The notes: a model not told the origin generated them from the sequence alone. Shown: positions 36,287 through 45,490, counted from the first letter of the stretch. The stretch is 64,000 nt of DNA from Marinobacter sp. F3R08 (GCF_018860425.1 NZ_JAHKPI010000014.1:310001-374000), one strand, 5' to 3'. Translations and numbers: made by a program.

Positions 36287-36832
36287 TTACCACTGTGCAA
36301 CGTCCAGAAAGCGTTCGTCCTCGAGCAGATCGACGGCCGAGAACACTTTCCAGACTTCCTCGTTACGTTCGTAACCGCCTGAGACAAACGGTTGAACGTT
36401 TTCAGGTACACCCTCGGGCGCATCCTTGAAACTGTCAGTTGCGAAATACTGCATACCCAATACGCTGTCGACCACCAGCCCACTGAAAATATCGCTCTGC
36501 TCAATAACCAGCACTCGCCGTTCCCGTTGGCTTCGGGAAGAGCGGGGGATATCGAAAAAGCTGGCGAGATCTACCAGGGGGAGGAGACGGCCACGGACAT
36601 TGGCCGCTCCAAGCAAAAATGGGCGGACTCCCGGAATGTGCGTGAAACGGGGAACATGCAGAATTTCAGTGACTTCGCCCATGGGGGCAACGTAACGTTC
36701 ACCCGCAAGAACGAAGCCAATGCCGTTCCACAGCTCAACGGCTTCCTGTTGTTCCGGAAGGCCGGCAGCCATGGATCGGCTGCGCTCGGCGATATCCGTC
36801 AGAACGGCAAAAGGGGCGGCCTGGGCGGACAT
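36287..36832 (-). CDS. pilI: CheW-like adaptor PilI
   Basis: 181-residue CheW-domain protein linking PilJ to ChpA. Landmarks are GIGFVLAGERYVAPMGEVTEIL, FLLGAANVRGRLLPLVDLASFF and a later VLGMQYFATDSF. Located between pilH and pilJ as in Pseudomonas. It starts 20 bp after pilH, so it is surely in the same transcript. Confidence 0.9.
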   Translation of the reverse strand: MSAQAAPFAVLTDIAERSRSMAAGLPEQQEAVELWNGIGFVLAGERYVAPMGEVTEILHVPRFTHIPGVRPFLLGAANVRGRLLPLVDLASFFDIPRSSRSQRERRVLVIEQSDIFSGLVVDSVLGMQYFATDSFKDAPEGVPENVQPFVSGGYERNEEVWKVFSAVDLLEDERFLDVAQW

Positions 36833-36852
36833 GCTTACTCCACGATTAGGGA

Positions 36853-37215
36853 TCAGGCAATCAGACTGTTGATTGTTTTGATCAGGTCGTCTTCGTTAAC
36901 CGGCTTGACCAGATAACCCTTGGCGCCCTGGCGAGTGCCCCATACGCGGTCAGTTTCCTGATCCTTTGTGGTTACGATGACCACAGGGATGGATGCGGTT
37001 TCTGGTGCGCGAGTCAGTTGGCGGGTTGCCTGGAAGCCATTCAGTCCGGGCATAACCACATCCATCAAAACCAGGTCCGGGGTCGCCGCACGGGCCTTGG
37101 CAACACCGTCTGCGCCGTTGTCGGCAGTCAGCACTTCATGCTGGTGTTTTTCCAGGATCGTGGAAATTTTCTTAACCTCGGTAGGGGAATCGTCAACAAT
37201 CAGAATGCGGGCCAT
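36853..37215 (-). CDS. pilH: Single-domain response regulator PilH
   Basis: 120-residue CheY-like receiver. The acidic pair is D8-D9 (LIVDDS), the phospho-acceptor D52 is in LVLMDVVMPG, Thr is in VIVTTKDQ and Lys in YLVKPV. In Pseudomonas PilH opposes or drains the PilG signal, favouring pilus retraction. It follows pilG by 32 bp. Confidence 0.92.
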   Translation of the reverse strand: MARILIVDDSPTEVKKISTILEKHQHEVLTADNGADGVAKARAATPDLVLMDVVMPGLNGFQATRQLTRAPETASIPVVIVTTKDQETDRVWGTRQGAKGYLVKPVNEDDLIKTINSLIA

Positions 37216-37247
37216 GGTTTCCTCGATGGTTCTTTGGGTCAGCAGGT

Positions 37248-37640
37248 TTACTGTTCCGCCTGTGGAACGTATTGGCGGATGGTATTGAGCAGCTCATCCT
37301 TGCTGAACGGTTTGGTCAGATACTGGTCCGAGCCGACGATCCGGCCCTTGGCCTTGTCGAACAGACCGTCCTTGCTGGAGAGCATGATAACCGGCGTCTT
37401 TTTGAAGGAGGAATTGTTCTTGATAAGTGCGCAGGTCTGGTAGCCGTCCAGGCGTGGCATCATGATGTCAACAAAAATGATGTCAGGCTGGGAATCGGCA
37501 ATCTTGGCAAGAGCGTCAAATCCGTCAGTCGCGGTGATGACCTCACAGCCAACCTTTTTCAGAAGGGTTTCTGCGGTGCGACGTATGGTTTTACTGTCGT
37601 CGATCACCATGATCTTCAAGTTCTCGAAGTTGTCATCCAT
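37248..37640 (-). CDS. pilG: Single-domain response regulator PilG
   Basis: 130-residue CheY-like receiver, first gene of the Pil-Chp operon. The acidic pair is D14-D15 (VIDDSKTIR), the phospho-acceptor D58 is in IIFVDIMMPRLDG, and the switch Lys is in YLTKPF. In Pseudomonas phospho-PilG promotes pilus extension and activates the cAMP branch. It is divergent from gshB with a 297-bp spacer carrying several palindromes, a gene order conserved in Pseudomonas. Confidence 0.93.
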   Translation of the reverse strand: MDDNFENLKIMVIDDSKTIRRTAETLLKKVGCEVITATDGFDALAKIADSQPDIIFVDIMMPRLDGYQTCALIKNNSSFKKTPVIMLSSKDGLFDKAKGRIVGSDQYLTKPFSKDELLNTIRQYVPQAEQ

Positions 37641-37698
37641 TGTCCAACTGCCTTGCGCTCAGCGACTGTCGTTGTTTTAAAACGGGGGTTTTAACACA

Positions 37699-37738
37699 AA
37701 CCTTAAGGTTCATCTATAAACCCCGCTCATTTATAGAT
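37699..37738. promoter_or_regulatory. Adjacent palindromes in the pilG-gshB divergent spacer
   Basis: A perfect 12-bp palindrome, aaccttaaggtt (37699-37710), is followed at once by a perfect 9-9-9 inverted repeat, atctataaa (37712-37720) with tttatagat (37730-37738). They lie 60-100 bp upstream of pilG, where a regulator or promoter would act. No T tract follows, so operator use is likelier than termination. No specific protein can be named. Confidence 0.45.
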
Positions 37739-37937
37739 TATCAATGGCCGGATAAAAAGTATTTGTTTGTGACCAAATGTACTGTTGCCTGCAATGTCAC
37801 GTAAATGACTGAGGATTTCTCCGGATGCATTTGCAGCTCGGGTACAATACCATCTGGTTTCATAGCATAGCACTTAATGTCCGGTCCGCTCTGCAGACCG
37901 GTTCGTGTTTTTAACCCTCAGGAGTGCAGGAACGCCC

Positions 37938-38891
37938 ATGACCGTCAGACTCGGGATCGTAATGGATCCGATTGAAGATATTCACTTCAAGAAAGACAGC
38001 TCACTGGCCATGTTGCTGGCTGCCCAGAAACGCGGGTGGCAGATCGAATACATGGAGCTGCCGGACATGTATCTTGATGGCGGCAAGGCCATGGCGCACA
38101 CCCGGGATCTGACTGTCCATATGGATCCCGAAAACTGGTATAGCTTCGGTGCGGCCCAGGATCGGGTTTTGGGCGATCTGGATGTCATTCTCATGCGCAA
38201 GGATCCGCCGGTAGATCGTGAGTTCCTGATGGCCACCTATATACTGGAAGCGGCCGAGCAGCAGGGGGCTCTTGTGGTTAATCCAGCGTCCACGCTGCGC
38301 GACTGCAACGAGAAACTGTTTGCCACCCAGTTCGAGGATTTGACGCCGCCGCTGTTGGTCAGTCGCTCGGCAACCCGTTTTCGTGAGTTTTACGCCCAGC
38401 ACGGTGACATCATCATGAAGCCGGTAGACGGGATGGGCGGGCATTCGATCTTCCGGGTCCGGGAGAACGATTTCAATCTGGGGGTCATTATTGAAACCCT
38501 GACCAATTACGGCGCTCATCAGGCCATGGCCCAGAAATACATTCCGGAAATCCGTGATGGCGACAAGCGCATCCTGCTGATTGACGGTGAGCCGGTGCCC
38601 TATGCGCTTGCGAGAATCCCTTCTCAGGGAGAGAATCGGGGTAATCTTGCCGCTGGAGGTCGAGGTGAGGGGCGTGAACTGACCGCTCGGGATCGGGAAA
38701 TCTGTAAGCGTGTTGCACCGGTGATTCGGGAAAAAGGTCTTATCTTTGTGGGCCTGGATGTCATCGGCGATTATCTCACTGAAATCAATGTCACCAGCCC
38801 GACCTGCATCCGGGAACTCGATTCGGCGTTTGGAATCGATATTGCCGGGCTTTTGATGGATGCAATTGCAAAACGCCTGGATCAGGCATAA
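37938..38891 (+). CDS. gshB: Glutathione synthetase (GshB)
   Basis: ATP-grasp ligase of 317 residues joining gamma-glutamylcysteine and glycine. It starts MTVRLGIVMDPIEDIHFKKD, with ADPPVD-like MRKDPPVDREF, the ATP-grasp stretch IIMKPVDGMGGHSIFRV and the metal site FVGLDVIGDYLTEINVTSPT. The frame is open 33 bp further upstream, but ATG 37938 has AGGAGTGCAGGA before it and gives the family start. First gene of the gshB-tonB-yqgE-ruvX-pyr group. Confidence 0.95.
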   Translation: MTVRLGIVMDPIEDIHFKKDSSLAMLLAAQKRGWQIEYMELPDMYLDGGKAMAHTRDLTVHMDPENWYSFGAAQDRVLGDLDVILMRKDPPVDREFLMATYILEAAEQQGALVVNPASTLRDCNEKLFATQFEDLTPPLLVSRSATRFREFYAQHGDIIMKPVDGMGGHSIFRVRENDFNLGVIIETLTNYGAHQAMAQKYIPEIRDGDKRILLIDGEPVPYALARIPSQGENRGNLAAGGRGEGRELTARDREICKRVAPVIREKGLIFVGLDVIGDYLTEINVTSPTCIRELDSAFGIDIAGLLMDAIAKRLDQA

Positions 38892-38939
38892 TCCGGTCAC
38901 GACGACCGGGCAGGTTTAACGAAAGGATCCGTATCAGGC

Positions 38940-39806
38940 ATGGCAGTTCAGGTAAGCGACTTCGACCGGTTTTCCTTCACCCTTTTTATGGCGTTGGCGG
39001 TGCACGCTATCGTGGTGCTGGGAATTACCTTTGCGCCGGAGTCGCCGCGCTCTTCGGCCCAGACCATGGAAATTACCTTATCTCAGTTTGACGATGAGGA
39101 AGCCCCGGAGAAAGCGGATTTTTTGGCCCAGACCAGCCAGAAAGGCAGCGGAACCCAGGATGAAGTCCGGGAAATGACCACACCACAGCCGGCGGACGTC
39201 AGCCAGCCGGAAGTGGCTCAGGTTCAGCCCGAGCCTCCGGCCCAGACAGAGCCGCAGCCGCGCCAGGAAACTCAGGTTGTACAGACTGACAGCCAGTCCA
39301 GCCAGAAGGTCAGCAAGCCGGAAGAGCGCACAACGCCAGAAGAGGAACCTCTGCCGGTGCGGGAGAAAAAGAGCCTTATGGAGCGCAGTCTTGAAATTGC
39401 GAGTCTGGAGGCCCGCTTCGATGCGCAACGGCAAGCCTACGCCCGTAAACCCAGGGTGATGCGGGTTACTGCTGCCTCAACCTTGAAGTCCAGCAACGCC
39501 TGGTACGTTCAGAACTGGGTGAGTAAAGTGACCCGGGTGGGCAATATCAACTACCCGACCGAGGCGCGTAATGCCGGAATCCATGGCACACTCAGAATGC
39601 TGGTGTCGCTGAAGAAAGACGGCAGCATTAAAGAAGTGGCGATTCTGCAGTCATCTGGTAGCACCGTGCTGGACGACGCTGCAATCCGCATTGTCAGAAT
39701 GGCCGCGCCTTTTGCTCCATTTCCCGACGAAATGCGACAAAATGTGGATGAACTCGAGATCATACGTACCTGGTCCTTCCAGCAGCGGGGTCTAACATCC
39801 GGATGA
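38940..39806 (+). CDS. TonB family protein
   Basis: 288 residues: one N-terminal membrane helix (about 12-32), a long Pro/Glu/Gln-rich periplasmic linker (about 50-150), a short coiled stretch, and a C-terminal TonB domain (about 200-280) with INYPTEARNAGIHGTLRMLV and VLDDAAIRIVRMAAPFAPFP. It transduces proton-motive force to outer-membrane receptors if partnered with ExbBD, which are not nearby; Pseudomonas has a TonB paralogue (TonB3) at the same position linked to pilus function. It lies 48 bp after gshB and overlaps yqgE by 4 nt (ATGA). Confidence 0.87.
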   Translation: MAVQVSDFDRFSFTLFMALAVHAIVVLGITFAPESPRSSAQTMEITLSQFDDEEAPEKADFLAQTSQKGSGTQDEVREMTTPQPADVSQPEVAQVQPEPPAQTEPQPRQETQVVQTDSQSSQKVSKPEERTTPEEEPLPVREKKSLMERSLEIASLEARFDAQRQAYARKPRVMRVTAASTLKSSNAWYVQNWVSKVTRVGNINYPTEARNAGIHGTLRMLVSLKKDGSIKEVAILQSSGSTVLDDAAIRIVRMAAPFAPFPDEMRQNVDELEIIRTWSFQQRGLTSG

Positions 39807-40369
39807 CAGCATCAAAACACTCTCCTCACAGCCTGCGGCATCATTTCCTGGTGGCCTCACCCTATCTCGCTGATCCGCGTTTTCATGGCGGCGTCATCTA
39901 TATCTGCGAGCATTCTGACGACGGTGCCCTGGGGTTAATGATTAATCATCCTCTGGACATTCATCTGGGCGAGATTCTGGAACAGCTGGATCTGGCCGGG
40001 GGCGAGTTGGATCTTCCGGTCTTCAGCGGCGGCCCGGTGCAACCGGAGCGGGGCTTTGTTCTTCATCCTCCCGGAACCGAATGGCAGAACACGGCAGAGG
40101 TGAACGAGGACGTTCTACTGACCACATCCCGTGACATCCTGGCGGACATTGGCCGTAACCAGGGCCCCGCCGAGTATCTGGTGGCACTGGGCTACTCTGG
40201 CTGGAGTGAAGGCCAGCTGGAAGAGGAGCTGGGTAGCAATGCCTGGCTGACCTGCCCCGCCACCACCGACGTTCTTTTCCGCACGCCCTGGGCTGAGCGC
40301 TACAAAGCGGTACTGGGTCTTATCGGCATTGATCTCAACCAGCTCAGTGAGTCGGTGGGTCATGCCTGA
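39803..40369 (+). CDS. yqgE: YqgE/AlgH family protein (UPF0301)
   Basis: 188-residue protein of the UPF0301 family. Conserved stretches are HFLVASPYL, GVIYICEHSDDGALGLMINHPL and PVFSGGPVQPERGFVLH, and further on YLVALGYSGWSEGQLEEEL. The biochemical role is unsettled in the family. ATG overlaps the tonB stop by 4 nt, and its end overlaps ruvX by 8 nt, the usual yqgE-ruvX pairing. Confidence 0.9.
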   Translation: MTASKHSPHSLRHHFLVASPYLADPRFHGGVIYICEHSDDGALGLMINHPLDIHLGEILEQLDLAGGELDLPVFSGGPVQPERGFVLHPPGTEWQNTAEVNEDVLLTTSRDILADIGRNQGPAEYLVALGYSGWSEGQLEEELGSNAWLTCPATTDVLFRTPWAERYKAVLGLIGIDLNQLSESVGHA

Positions 40370-40790
40370 ACCGACAAGCCGTCGCGTCATGGCGTTTGAT
40401 TTTGGTACCCGCCGGATTGGCGTTGCGATCGGGCAGGAACTGCTGGGCACCGGGCAGCCCGTGGCGCTGATTCCCGCTCGCGATGGTATCCCCGACTGGC
40501 AGCAGATTGAAGCCGTGCTGGAAGAGTGGCGTCCGGACCTTGTGGTGGTTGGTCTGCCACTGAATATGGATAACACTGAGAATGATATGTGTGCCCGGGC
40601 ACGAAAATTCGGCAAGCGTTTGCATGGCCGCTACCACGTTCCGGTTGAAATGGTGGATGAGCGGCTCTCCAGTTTTGAGGCCAAGGGCGAGGTCATGGCC
40701 GCCGGTGGCAGCCGTGATTTTGGCCGCCACGGAGTCGATGACCGGGCCGCGGTGCTGATCCTGGAAACCTTTTTTAACAGTGAGAATTGA
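40362..40790 (+). CDS. ruvX: Holliday junction resolvase-like nuclease RuvX (YqgF)
   Basis: 142-residue RNase H-fold protein, known to take part in 16S rRNA 5'-end maturation. The first acidic site is in MAFDFGTRRIGVAIG, then LVVVGLPLNMD and VEMVDERLSSFEA, and finally DDRAAVLILETFF. Start MPEPTSRRVMAFDFG at 40362 overlaps yqgE by 8 nt; the frame is open upstream, but that part lies inside yqgE. It abuts pyrR with no gap (TGAATG). Confidence 0.92.
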   Translation: MPEPTSRRVMAFDFGTRRIGVAIGQELLGTGQPVALIPARDGIPDWQQIEAVLEEWRPDLVVVGLPLNMDNTENDMCARARKFGKRLHGRYHVPVEMVDERLSSFEAKGEVMAAGGSRDFGRHGVDDRAAVLILETFFNSEN

Positions 40791-41300
40791 ATGACGGCAT
40801 TGCTTGATATTGATCAGTTACTGGACCAGATGGAAGGCGGGCTGCGTCAGGTACTTGAACAACGGGGGATCGAGTCTCCGGTGTTGATTGGTATTCGTAC
40901 CGGCGGTGTCTGGCTGGCGGATGTGCTCAGCAAACGGCTCGGTACAGAAGAGCCATTCGGCGAACTGGACATTTCTTTCTACCGGGATGATTTCAGTCGT
41001 ATCGGTCTGAACCCCCGGGTCAAACCTTCAAGTCTGCCGTTCGATACAGAAGGTCGCGATATCATACTGATTGATGATGTCATCATGAGCGGTCGGACTA
41101 TCCGGGCAGCAATGAACGAGATCTTCGATTATGGCCGTCCAGCCAGTATCATACTGGCCACGCTGATTGATCTTGGCGCCCGGGAACTGCCCATACAGCC
41201 AGATGTGACGGGCCGGGCGCTGGCTCTGGAGTCCCATCAGCGCGTCAAGCTGCGTGGCCCCGACCCGCTCCGTGTTGAGCTTCAGGAAGCCGGACAATAA
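40791..41300 (+). CDS. pyrR: PyrR bifunctional regulator/uracil phosphoribosyltransferase
   Basis: 169-residue PRTase-fold protein. The PRPP-binding loop is IILIDDVIMSGRTIRAA, preceded by IGIRTGGVWLA and followed by LVDRG-like LIDLGARELP. In Gram-positive bacteria PyrR controls attenuation of pyr operons; in gammaproteobacteria with this gene order its role is less certain and I see no PyrR-type leader here. The ATG follows the ruvX stop immediately. Confidence 0.9.
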   Translation: MTALLDIDQLLDQMEGGLRQVLEQRGIESPVLIGIRTGGVWLADVLSKRLGTEEPFGELDISFYRDDFSRIGLNPRVKPSSLPFDTEGRDIILIDDVIMSGRTIRAAMNEIFDYGRPASIILATLIDLGARELPIQPDVTGRALALESHQRVKLRGPDPLRVELQEAGQ

Positions 41301-41327
41301 ACCTCCGAATCAGATAACAGGCGACCC

Positions 41328-42341
41328 ATGACCGCGAATGACTCTTCCCCGCACCACTTGCAGCTGACCCGGGATGGTCAGTTGCGGCATTTTCTTACCC
41401 TGGATGGCCTGAACCGCGCCTTGCTGACCGATATTCTCGATACTGCGGATTCGTTTATCGAGGTAGGTGAGCGCACGATCAAGAAGGTACCGCTACTGCG
41501 GGGCAGAACCGTCGTGAACCTTTTTTTCGAGTCCAGCACCCGGACTCGCAGTACCTTCGAACTGGCGGCCAAGCGTTTATCCGCGGATGTGCTGAATCTT
41601 GATATCAGCACATCTGCCACCTCCAAAGGCGAATCCCTGTCTGACACCCTGCTGAACCTCGAGGCCATGGCCAGCGATATGTTCGTGGTCCGGCACTCCC
41701 AGAGTGGCGCCCCCCATTTTATTGCCGAGAGCGTGACCCCGGGCGTGGCCATTATCAATGCCGGTGACGGTCGCCATGCGCATCCGACCCAGGCCATGCT
41801 GGACATGCTCACTATCCGCCAGAAAAAAGGACAGTTCGAAGGTCTGAAGGTGGCCATCGTTGGTGACGTGCTGCACTCCCGGGTGGCCCGCTCCCAGATT
41901 CGGGCCCTGAATGAGCTGGGCGCTGGGGAGGTCCGGATCATCGCGCCCGGAACCCTGCTGCCCAAAGATGTGGAAAGTCTGGGCTGTAAGGTCGAATACG
42001 ATATGACGCGGGGCATGAAGGACCTGGATGTGGTGATCATGCTGCGTCTCCAGAAAGAGCGTATGGAAGGAGCTCTGTTGCCCAGCGAGCGGGAGTTTTA
42101 CCGATTGTACGGTCTGAACCAGCAGAAGCTGGCGCTGGCTCACCCAGACTGTATCGTTATGCACCCCGGTCCCATCAACAGGGGCGTTGAAATCGAATCG
42201 GCTGTGGCCGATGGGCCGCAATCGGTGATTCTGAATCAGGTCACCAATGGCATTGCCATCCGCATGGCGGTCATGTCCATGGCGATGGGCGGGCAGGTAG
42301 CAGAGCGTCAGCAGAAATTGAGCGAGAGGGGCCAGGCATGA
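41328..42341 (+). CDS. pyrB: Aspartate carbamoyltransferase catalytic subunit (PyrB)
   Basis: 337 residues, second step of pyrimidine synthesis: carbamoyl phosphate plus aspartate to carbamoyl aspartate. The carbamoyl-phosphate site is [15 protein letters not shown], with [12 protein letters not shown] and [12 protein letters not shown] as further landmarks. The N-terminal extension of about 15 residues before the core fits the Pseudomonas-type enzyme, which needs the pseudo-dihydroorotase PyrC' for assembly. It overlaps pyrC' by 4 nt (ATGA). No pyrI regulatory subunit is present. Confidence 0.96.
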   Translation: MTANDSSPHHLQLTRDGQLRHFLTLDGLNRALLTDILDTADSFIEVGERTIKKVPLLRGRTVVNLFFESSTRTRSTFELAAKRLSADVLNLDISTSATSKGESLSDTLLNLEAMASDMFVVRHSQSGAPHFIAESVTPGVAIINAGDGRHAHPTQAMLDMLTIRQKKGQFEGLKVAIVGDVLHSRVARSQIRALNELGAGEVRIIAPGTLLPKDVESLGCKVEYDMTRGMKDLDVVIMLRLQKERMEGALLPSEREFYRLYGLNQQKLALAHPDCIVMHPGPINRGVEIESAVADGPQSVILNQVTNGIAIRMAVMSMAMGGQVAERQQKLSERGQA

Positions 42342-43642
42342 CTAGTGTCAACACATCCGGAAGCAGCCTGAAGATTACCGGAGGCCGACTTTTCGATGGT
42401 TACAGCGAAGAGCGGGACAATACGGCCTTGCTGATTCGGGACGGCCGGATTGCGGCGATTGGCGAAGCGGCTGCCCGGGAAGACGCTGATGAAATCATTC
42501 ACGCAGGAAACAGCGTGATCTCGCCAGGCTTTGTGGATCTTTGTTGTAACCTCCGCGAACCGGGGAATGGTCAGAAGGGCAACATCGCCTCCGAAACCCT
42601 CGCGGCTGCCCATGGCGGATTTACCACAGTGTGTGCCTCTCCGGAGACGTCGCCGGTCAATGATTCCAGTGCCGTCACCCATCTGATCCGGGATGGTGCG
42701 GCCAGCCGGTCTCCCATCCGGGTTTTACCCGTGGGTGCAATAACCCGTGGCCTTGAGGGCGATCTGCTCAGTGATATGGCTGGACTGGCCGCTGCCGGGT
42801 GTGTGGCGGTGGGGAATGGGTCCCGGGGTGTTCGTAACGCGCGTATATTGCGCCGGTGCATGGCCTACGCCCAAACATTCGGTCTGACGGTGATGTTCAG
42901 TCCCGAGAACCAGGCTCTGGCCGCCGACGGCTACGCCCACGATGGTCTGGTCACTTCCCGGTTGGGCCTGCTTGGTATTCCGGAAGTGGCAGAAACGGCT
43001 GCGGTCATGGAAATGCTGTTGCTGGCGGAGGAAACTGGGGTTCGTTTGCACCTGAGTCAGTTGTCCTGCGGCCGCAGTGTTGAAATGCTGAGGGATGCCC
43101 GTCGTCGCGGTATTGCGGTAACCGCCGATGTCGCGCTGCATCAGCTGGTGTTTACCGAGGATGCCCTTGCAGGGTTTGATAGCCGCTTCCATGTCCGGCC
43201 GCCTCTGCGCAGCGAGAGTGACCGGAAGGCCCTGATTGCCGGTGTCCGGGACGGCGTCATTGATGCCATCGTCAGCCAGCATCAGCCCCACGATACCGCC
43301 GCGAAGCAGGCGCCTATGGCCGCCACCGAACCGGGACTGTCGAGTATTGAGAGTGTGCTGTCGTTGGGGCTGGAGCTGGTAGAGATGAATGAACTGGCAC
43401 TGCCTGACCTGATCCGGGCGCTGACCACCGGTCCAGCAGCTGTGCTTGGCCGAACGGCTCGTCTGGAGGAGGGTGAAACCGCTGATATTTGCCTGTTTGA
43501 TCCCGACGCCTTCTGGACTCCGGATTCGAAAACACTGGTTTCGGCTGGTCGCCACGCACCTGTGACCCATCGGGAATTACCGGGCGTTGTCAGGCTTACT
43601 CTGAGTGAGGGTCGCAAGGCCTGGCCGCAGACAGCAGGCTGA
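42338..43642 (+). CDS. pyrC': Dihydroorotase-like non-catalytic subunit (PyrC')
   Basis: 434-residue amidohydrolase-fold protein. The metal motif of active dihydroorotases, D-x-H-x-H-x-R, reads D67-L-C69-C-N71-L-R73 here, so both zinc histidines are lost. This is the hallmark of the pseudo-dihydroorotase that forms a dodecamer with PyrB in Pseudomonas and has no catalysis of its own. Other stretches ([24 protein letters not shown]) keep the fold. Translationally coupled to pyrB. A true PyrC must be elsewhere. Confidence 0.92.
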   Translation: MTSVNTSGSSLKITGGRLFDGYSEERDNTALLIRDGRIAAIGEAAAREDADEIIHAGNSVISPGFVDLCCNLREPGNGQKGNIASETLAAAHGGFTTVCASPETSPVNDSSAVTHLIRDGAASRSPIRVLPVGAITRGLEGDLLSDMAGLAAAGCVAVGNGSRGVRNARILRRCMAYAQTFGLTVMFSPENQALAADGYAHDGLVTSRLGLLGIPEVAETAAVMEMLLLAEETGVRLHLSQLSCGRSVEMLRDARRRGIAVTADVALHQLVFTEDALAGFDSRFHVRPPLRSESDRKALIAGVRDGVIDAIVSQHQPHDTAAKQAPMAATEPGLSSIESVLSLGLELVEMNELALPDLIRALTTGPAAVLGRTARLEEGETADICLFDPDAFWTPDSKTLVSAGRHAPVTHRELPGVVRLTLSEGRKAWPQTAG

Positions 43643-43668
43643 CCCCGGATCATTGTCTGAAAGTGCGG

Positions 43669-43688
43669 CAGAGGTTGCGGAACCTCTG
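43669..43688 (+). terminator. Hairpin after the pyr gene group
   Basis: cagaggtt (43669-43676) pairs perfectly with aacctctg (43681-43688) across the tetraloop gcgg, about 27 bp after the pyrC' stop. No T run follows, so it is a weak terminator or an RNA-stability element. Confidence 0.4.
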
Positions 43689-43855
43689 TCGACATCATCA
43701 CAGATTACCCCCCTGTTGCTGAAAAACGCTTGATGGAAGGCACCTGTGCCAACGTATTCTTGTAGCCGTCGCCTTATGGTCGACCAAGAAAAACGTGGCC
43801 TGGCCAGTGCCGATGAGTGGACTGGCGCCCGACAATAATAATCAGGAGTCATCCC

Positions 43856-44887
43856 GTGAAATCAGCAAACCTTCCCCGAAGGGTGGCCATGGCGGCTGCC
43901 CTGTGTGCCAGCCTGGCGCTTCCCTTGATAGGGCATGCGCAGAACGAGCCTCTGGAACGCAGTTTTTGCGTTTTTGATCCGGTTGGCGCGAATGGACCTC
44001 TGTTTACCATTACCAAGACCTTTCAGCCGGTTGCTCTGCAAAACGGAATCAAGCTGGCTCTTCGCGCGTATACCGATGAAAAGGTTGCCGCCGAGGACTT
44101 CAAGGCGGGCCAGTGTGATGCCGTTCTGTTGACCGGGACCCGGGCCCGGGAGTTCAACAAGTTCACCGGTACCCTCGAAGCCATGGGCGCTGTTCCCGGC
44201 GAAGAGGAAATGCGCCTGCTGTACAACACACTGAGTCAGGCCAAGGCCCGGCCGTTTCTGATTGACGGCCCCTATGAAGTGGCCGGGGTTTTCCCGGGTG
44301 GAGCTATTTACCTGCATACCCGTGATCGCAGTATCGATTCCGTCCAGAAACTGCAGGGTAAGCGGATTGCTACCCTGGATTACGATCAGGCATCCGTGCG
44401 GATGGTGCGTCATGTGGGGGCCTCGGTGGTAGGGGCCAACTCGGCGAACTTTGCCGGCAAGTTTAATAATGGCAGTGTCGACCTGGCGTATGCCCCGGCG
44501 GTTGCCTACACCCCGTTAGAGTTATACAAAGGCGTTCAACCGAATGGTGCAGTGGTCAAATACGCGCTCGGTTATATGAACTTCCAGGTCATCATTCATC
44601 GGGACCGGTTCCCGGATTCCGCCGGTCAAATGGTGCGCGATCAAGCGATAAAGCGTATTGATGAGGCCTATGAAATCATCGCCCAGGCCGAAGCAGAGAT
44701 TCCGGATGAGGTCTGGATGCATCTGCCCCGGGAGGATACCGCTGAATACGATAAGATGCTGCGCAAGGTGCGCCTGTCGTTACTGGAAGACGGTGTCTAC
44801 GACGAGCGGGCCATCAAGCTCATGAAAGCGATTCGGTGTCGGGTAGATGCCACCCGTTCCGAGTGTGCCTCGGTTGCAGGAACCTGA
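43856..44887 (+). CDS. Putative TRAP-type solute-binding protein (AdeT1/2-like)
   Basis: 343-residue exported protein. The GTG start at 43856 follows AGGAG and gives a clear signal peptide, with cleavage near GHA-Q at about residue 28. The mature chain begins SFCVFDPVGANGPLF, and further on PGGAIYLHTRD, LQGKRIATLDYDQASVRMV, VDLAYAPAVAYTPLELYKG and ALGYMNFQVIIHRDRFP suggest a periplasmic binding fold. It resembles Acinetobacter AdeT1/AdeT2 proteins, once described as efflux components. The downstream TatT-like lipoprotein and TRAP permease suggest an uptake role. Four cysteines could form disulfides. Ligand unknown. Confidence 0.75.
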   Translation: MKSANLPRRVAMAAALCASLALPLIGHAQNEPLERSFCVFDPVGANGPLFTITKTFQPVALQNGIKLALRAYTDEKVAAEDFKAGQCDAVLLTGTRAREFNKFTGTLEAMGAVPGEEEMRLLYNTLSQAKARPFLIDGPYEVAGVFPGGAIYLHTRDRSIDSVQKLQGKRIATLDYDQASVRMVRHVGASVVGANSANFAGKFNNGSVDLAYAPAVAYTPLELYKGVQPNGAVVKYALGYMNFQVIIHRDRFPDSAGQMVRDQAIKRIDEAYEIIAQAEAEIPDEVWMHLPREDTAEYDKMLRKVRLSLLEDGVYDERAIKLMKAIRCRVDATRSECASVAGT

Positions 44888-44899
44888 CACCGGAGTGGG

Positions 44900-44923
44900 G
44901 CAGGCCCACTTGCGCGGGCCTGC
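44900..44923. terminator. Hairpin between convergent genes
   Basis: gcaggccc (44900-44907) pairs with gggcctgc (44916-44923) across 8 nt, in the 42-bp gap between the AdeT-like gene and the convergent HU gene. It is GC-rich but has no T tract on either strand; it may serve as a shared 3' end. Confidence 0.4.
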
Positions 44924-44929
44924 GCCTGA

Positions 44930-45202
44930 CTAGCGGATTTCGTCTTTCAGAGCTTTTCCGGCCTTGAAGCCGACAGTCTTGCTGGCAGGGATGCGAATGG
45001 TCTCGCCGGTTTGCGGGTTGCGTCCGTCCCGAGCCTCGCGGCTCCGGATGTTGAAGGTGCCAAAACCGATCAGGGTGACATCTTCTCCGCGTGAGGCCGC
45101 GGCTGACACCTGATCGGTGAACGCAGTAATCACTTCGCTGGCCTTGTCCCGGGTTAGCTCAGTGCGTTCGGCAATGGCTGCCGCGAGTTCAGGTTTGAGC
45201 AT
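44930..45202 (-). CDS. hupB: HU family DNA-binding protein
   Basis: 90-residue nucleoid protein that bends DNA non-specifically as a dimer. It has the helical N-terminus LKPELAAAIAERTELTRDKA, then VTLIGFGTFNIRSREARDGR and the beta-arm with NPQTGETIRIPASKTVGFKAG, matching HU-beta. IHF is less likely given the arm sequence RNPQTGE and the length. It is monocistronic with a good sigma-70 promoter upstream, and splits the transporter genes on the opposite strand. Whether it is the main HU cannot be told. Confidence 0.92.
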   Translation of the reverse strand: MLKPELAAAIAERTELTRDKASEVITAFTDQVSAAASRGEDVTLIGFGTFNIRSREARDGRNPQTGETIRIPASKTVGFKAGKALKDEIR

Positions 45203-45277
45203 CGGATACTCCTTTGTTTTAGTTCTGCTGGTTCGGTCTGTCCTGGCCGGAATCGTTACGACTCACGGTTGCACCAA

Positions 45278-45306
45278 TCTATAGTGGCTTCCTGCCCATT
45301 GTGCAA
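45278..45306 (-). promoter_or_regulatory. Sigma-70 promoter of the HU gene
   Basis: On the minus strand TTGCAC (45306-45301) and TATAGA (45283-45278) are separated by exactly 17 bp, about 75 bp upstream of the HU start. This is one of the best housekeeping promoters visible in the window. Confidence 0.65.
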
Positions 45307-45490
45307 ACCCTGACGGCAACGGTGTGCGCAATTCGGTGTCATTTGCGGCATCGGTCGCATAAAAACACAACCCTCTAAGCCATAATGCGCGCCTGGTTAC
45401 AGTCTGTAACAAACGTGTTCGTTTGCCAGAGCCCGCCTCGCCTATTGCAGCAAGGCGGCATCAGAACAAAAACGAAAAGGTGAAGAAGGT

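Noticed and set aside
37831..37848. Housekeeping promoter for gshB around TACAAT (37843-37848)
   Set aside because: The -10 is plausible but no -35 with suitable spacing is present, so I do not list it.
40791..41327. PyrR-type RNA attenuator in the pyr operon
   Set aside because: No leader with antiterminator and terminator hairpins could be found; pyrR abuts ruvX directly.
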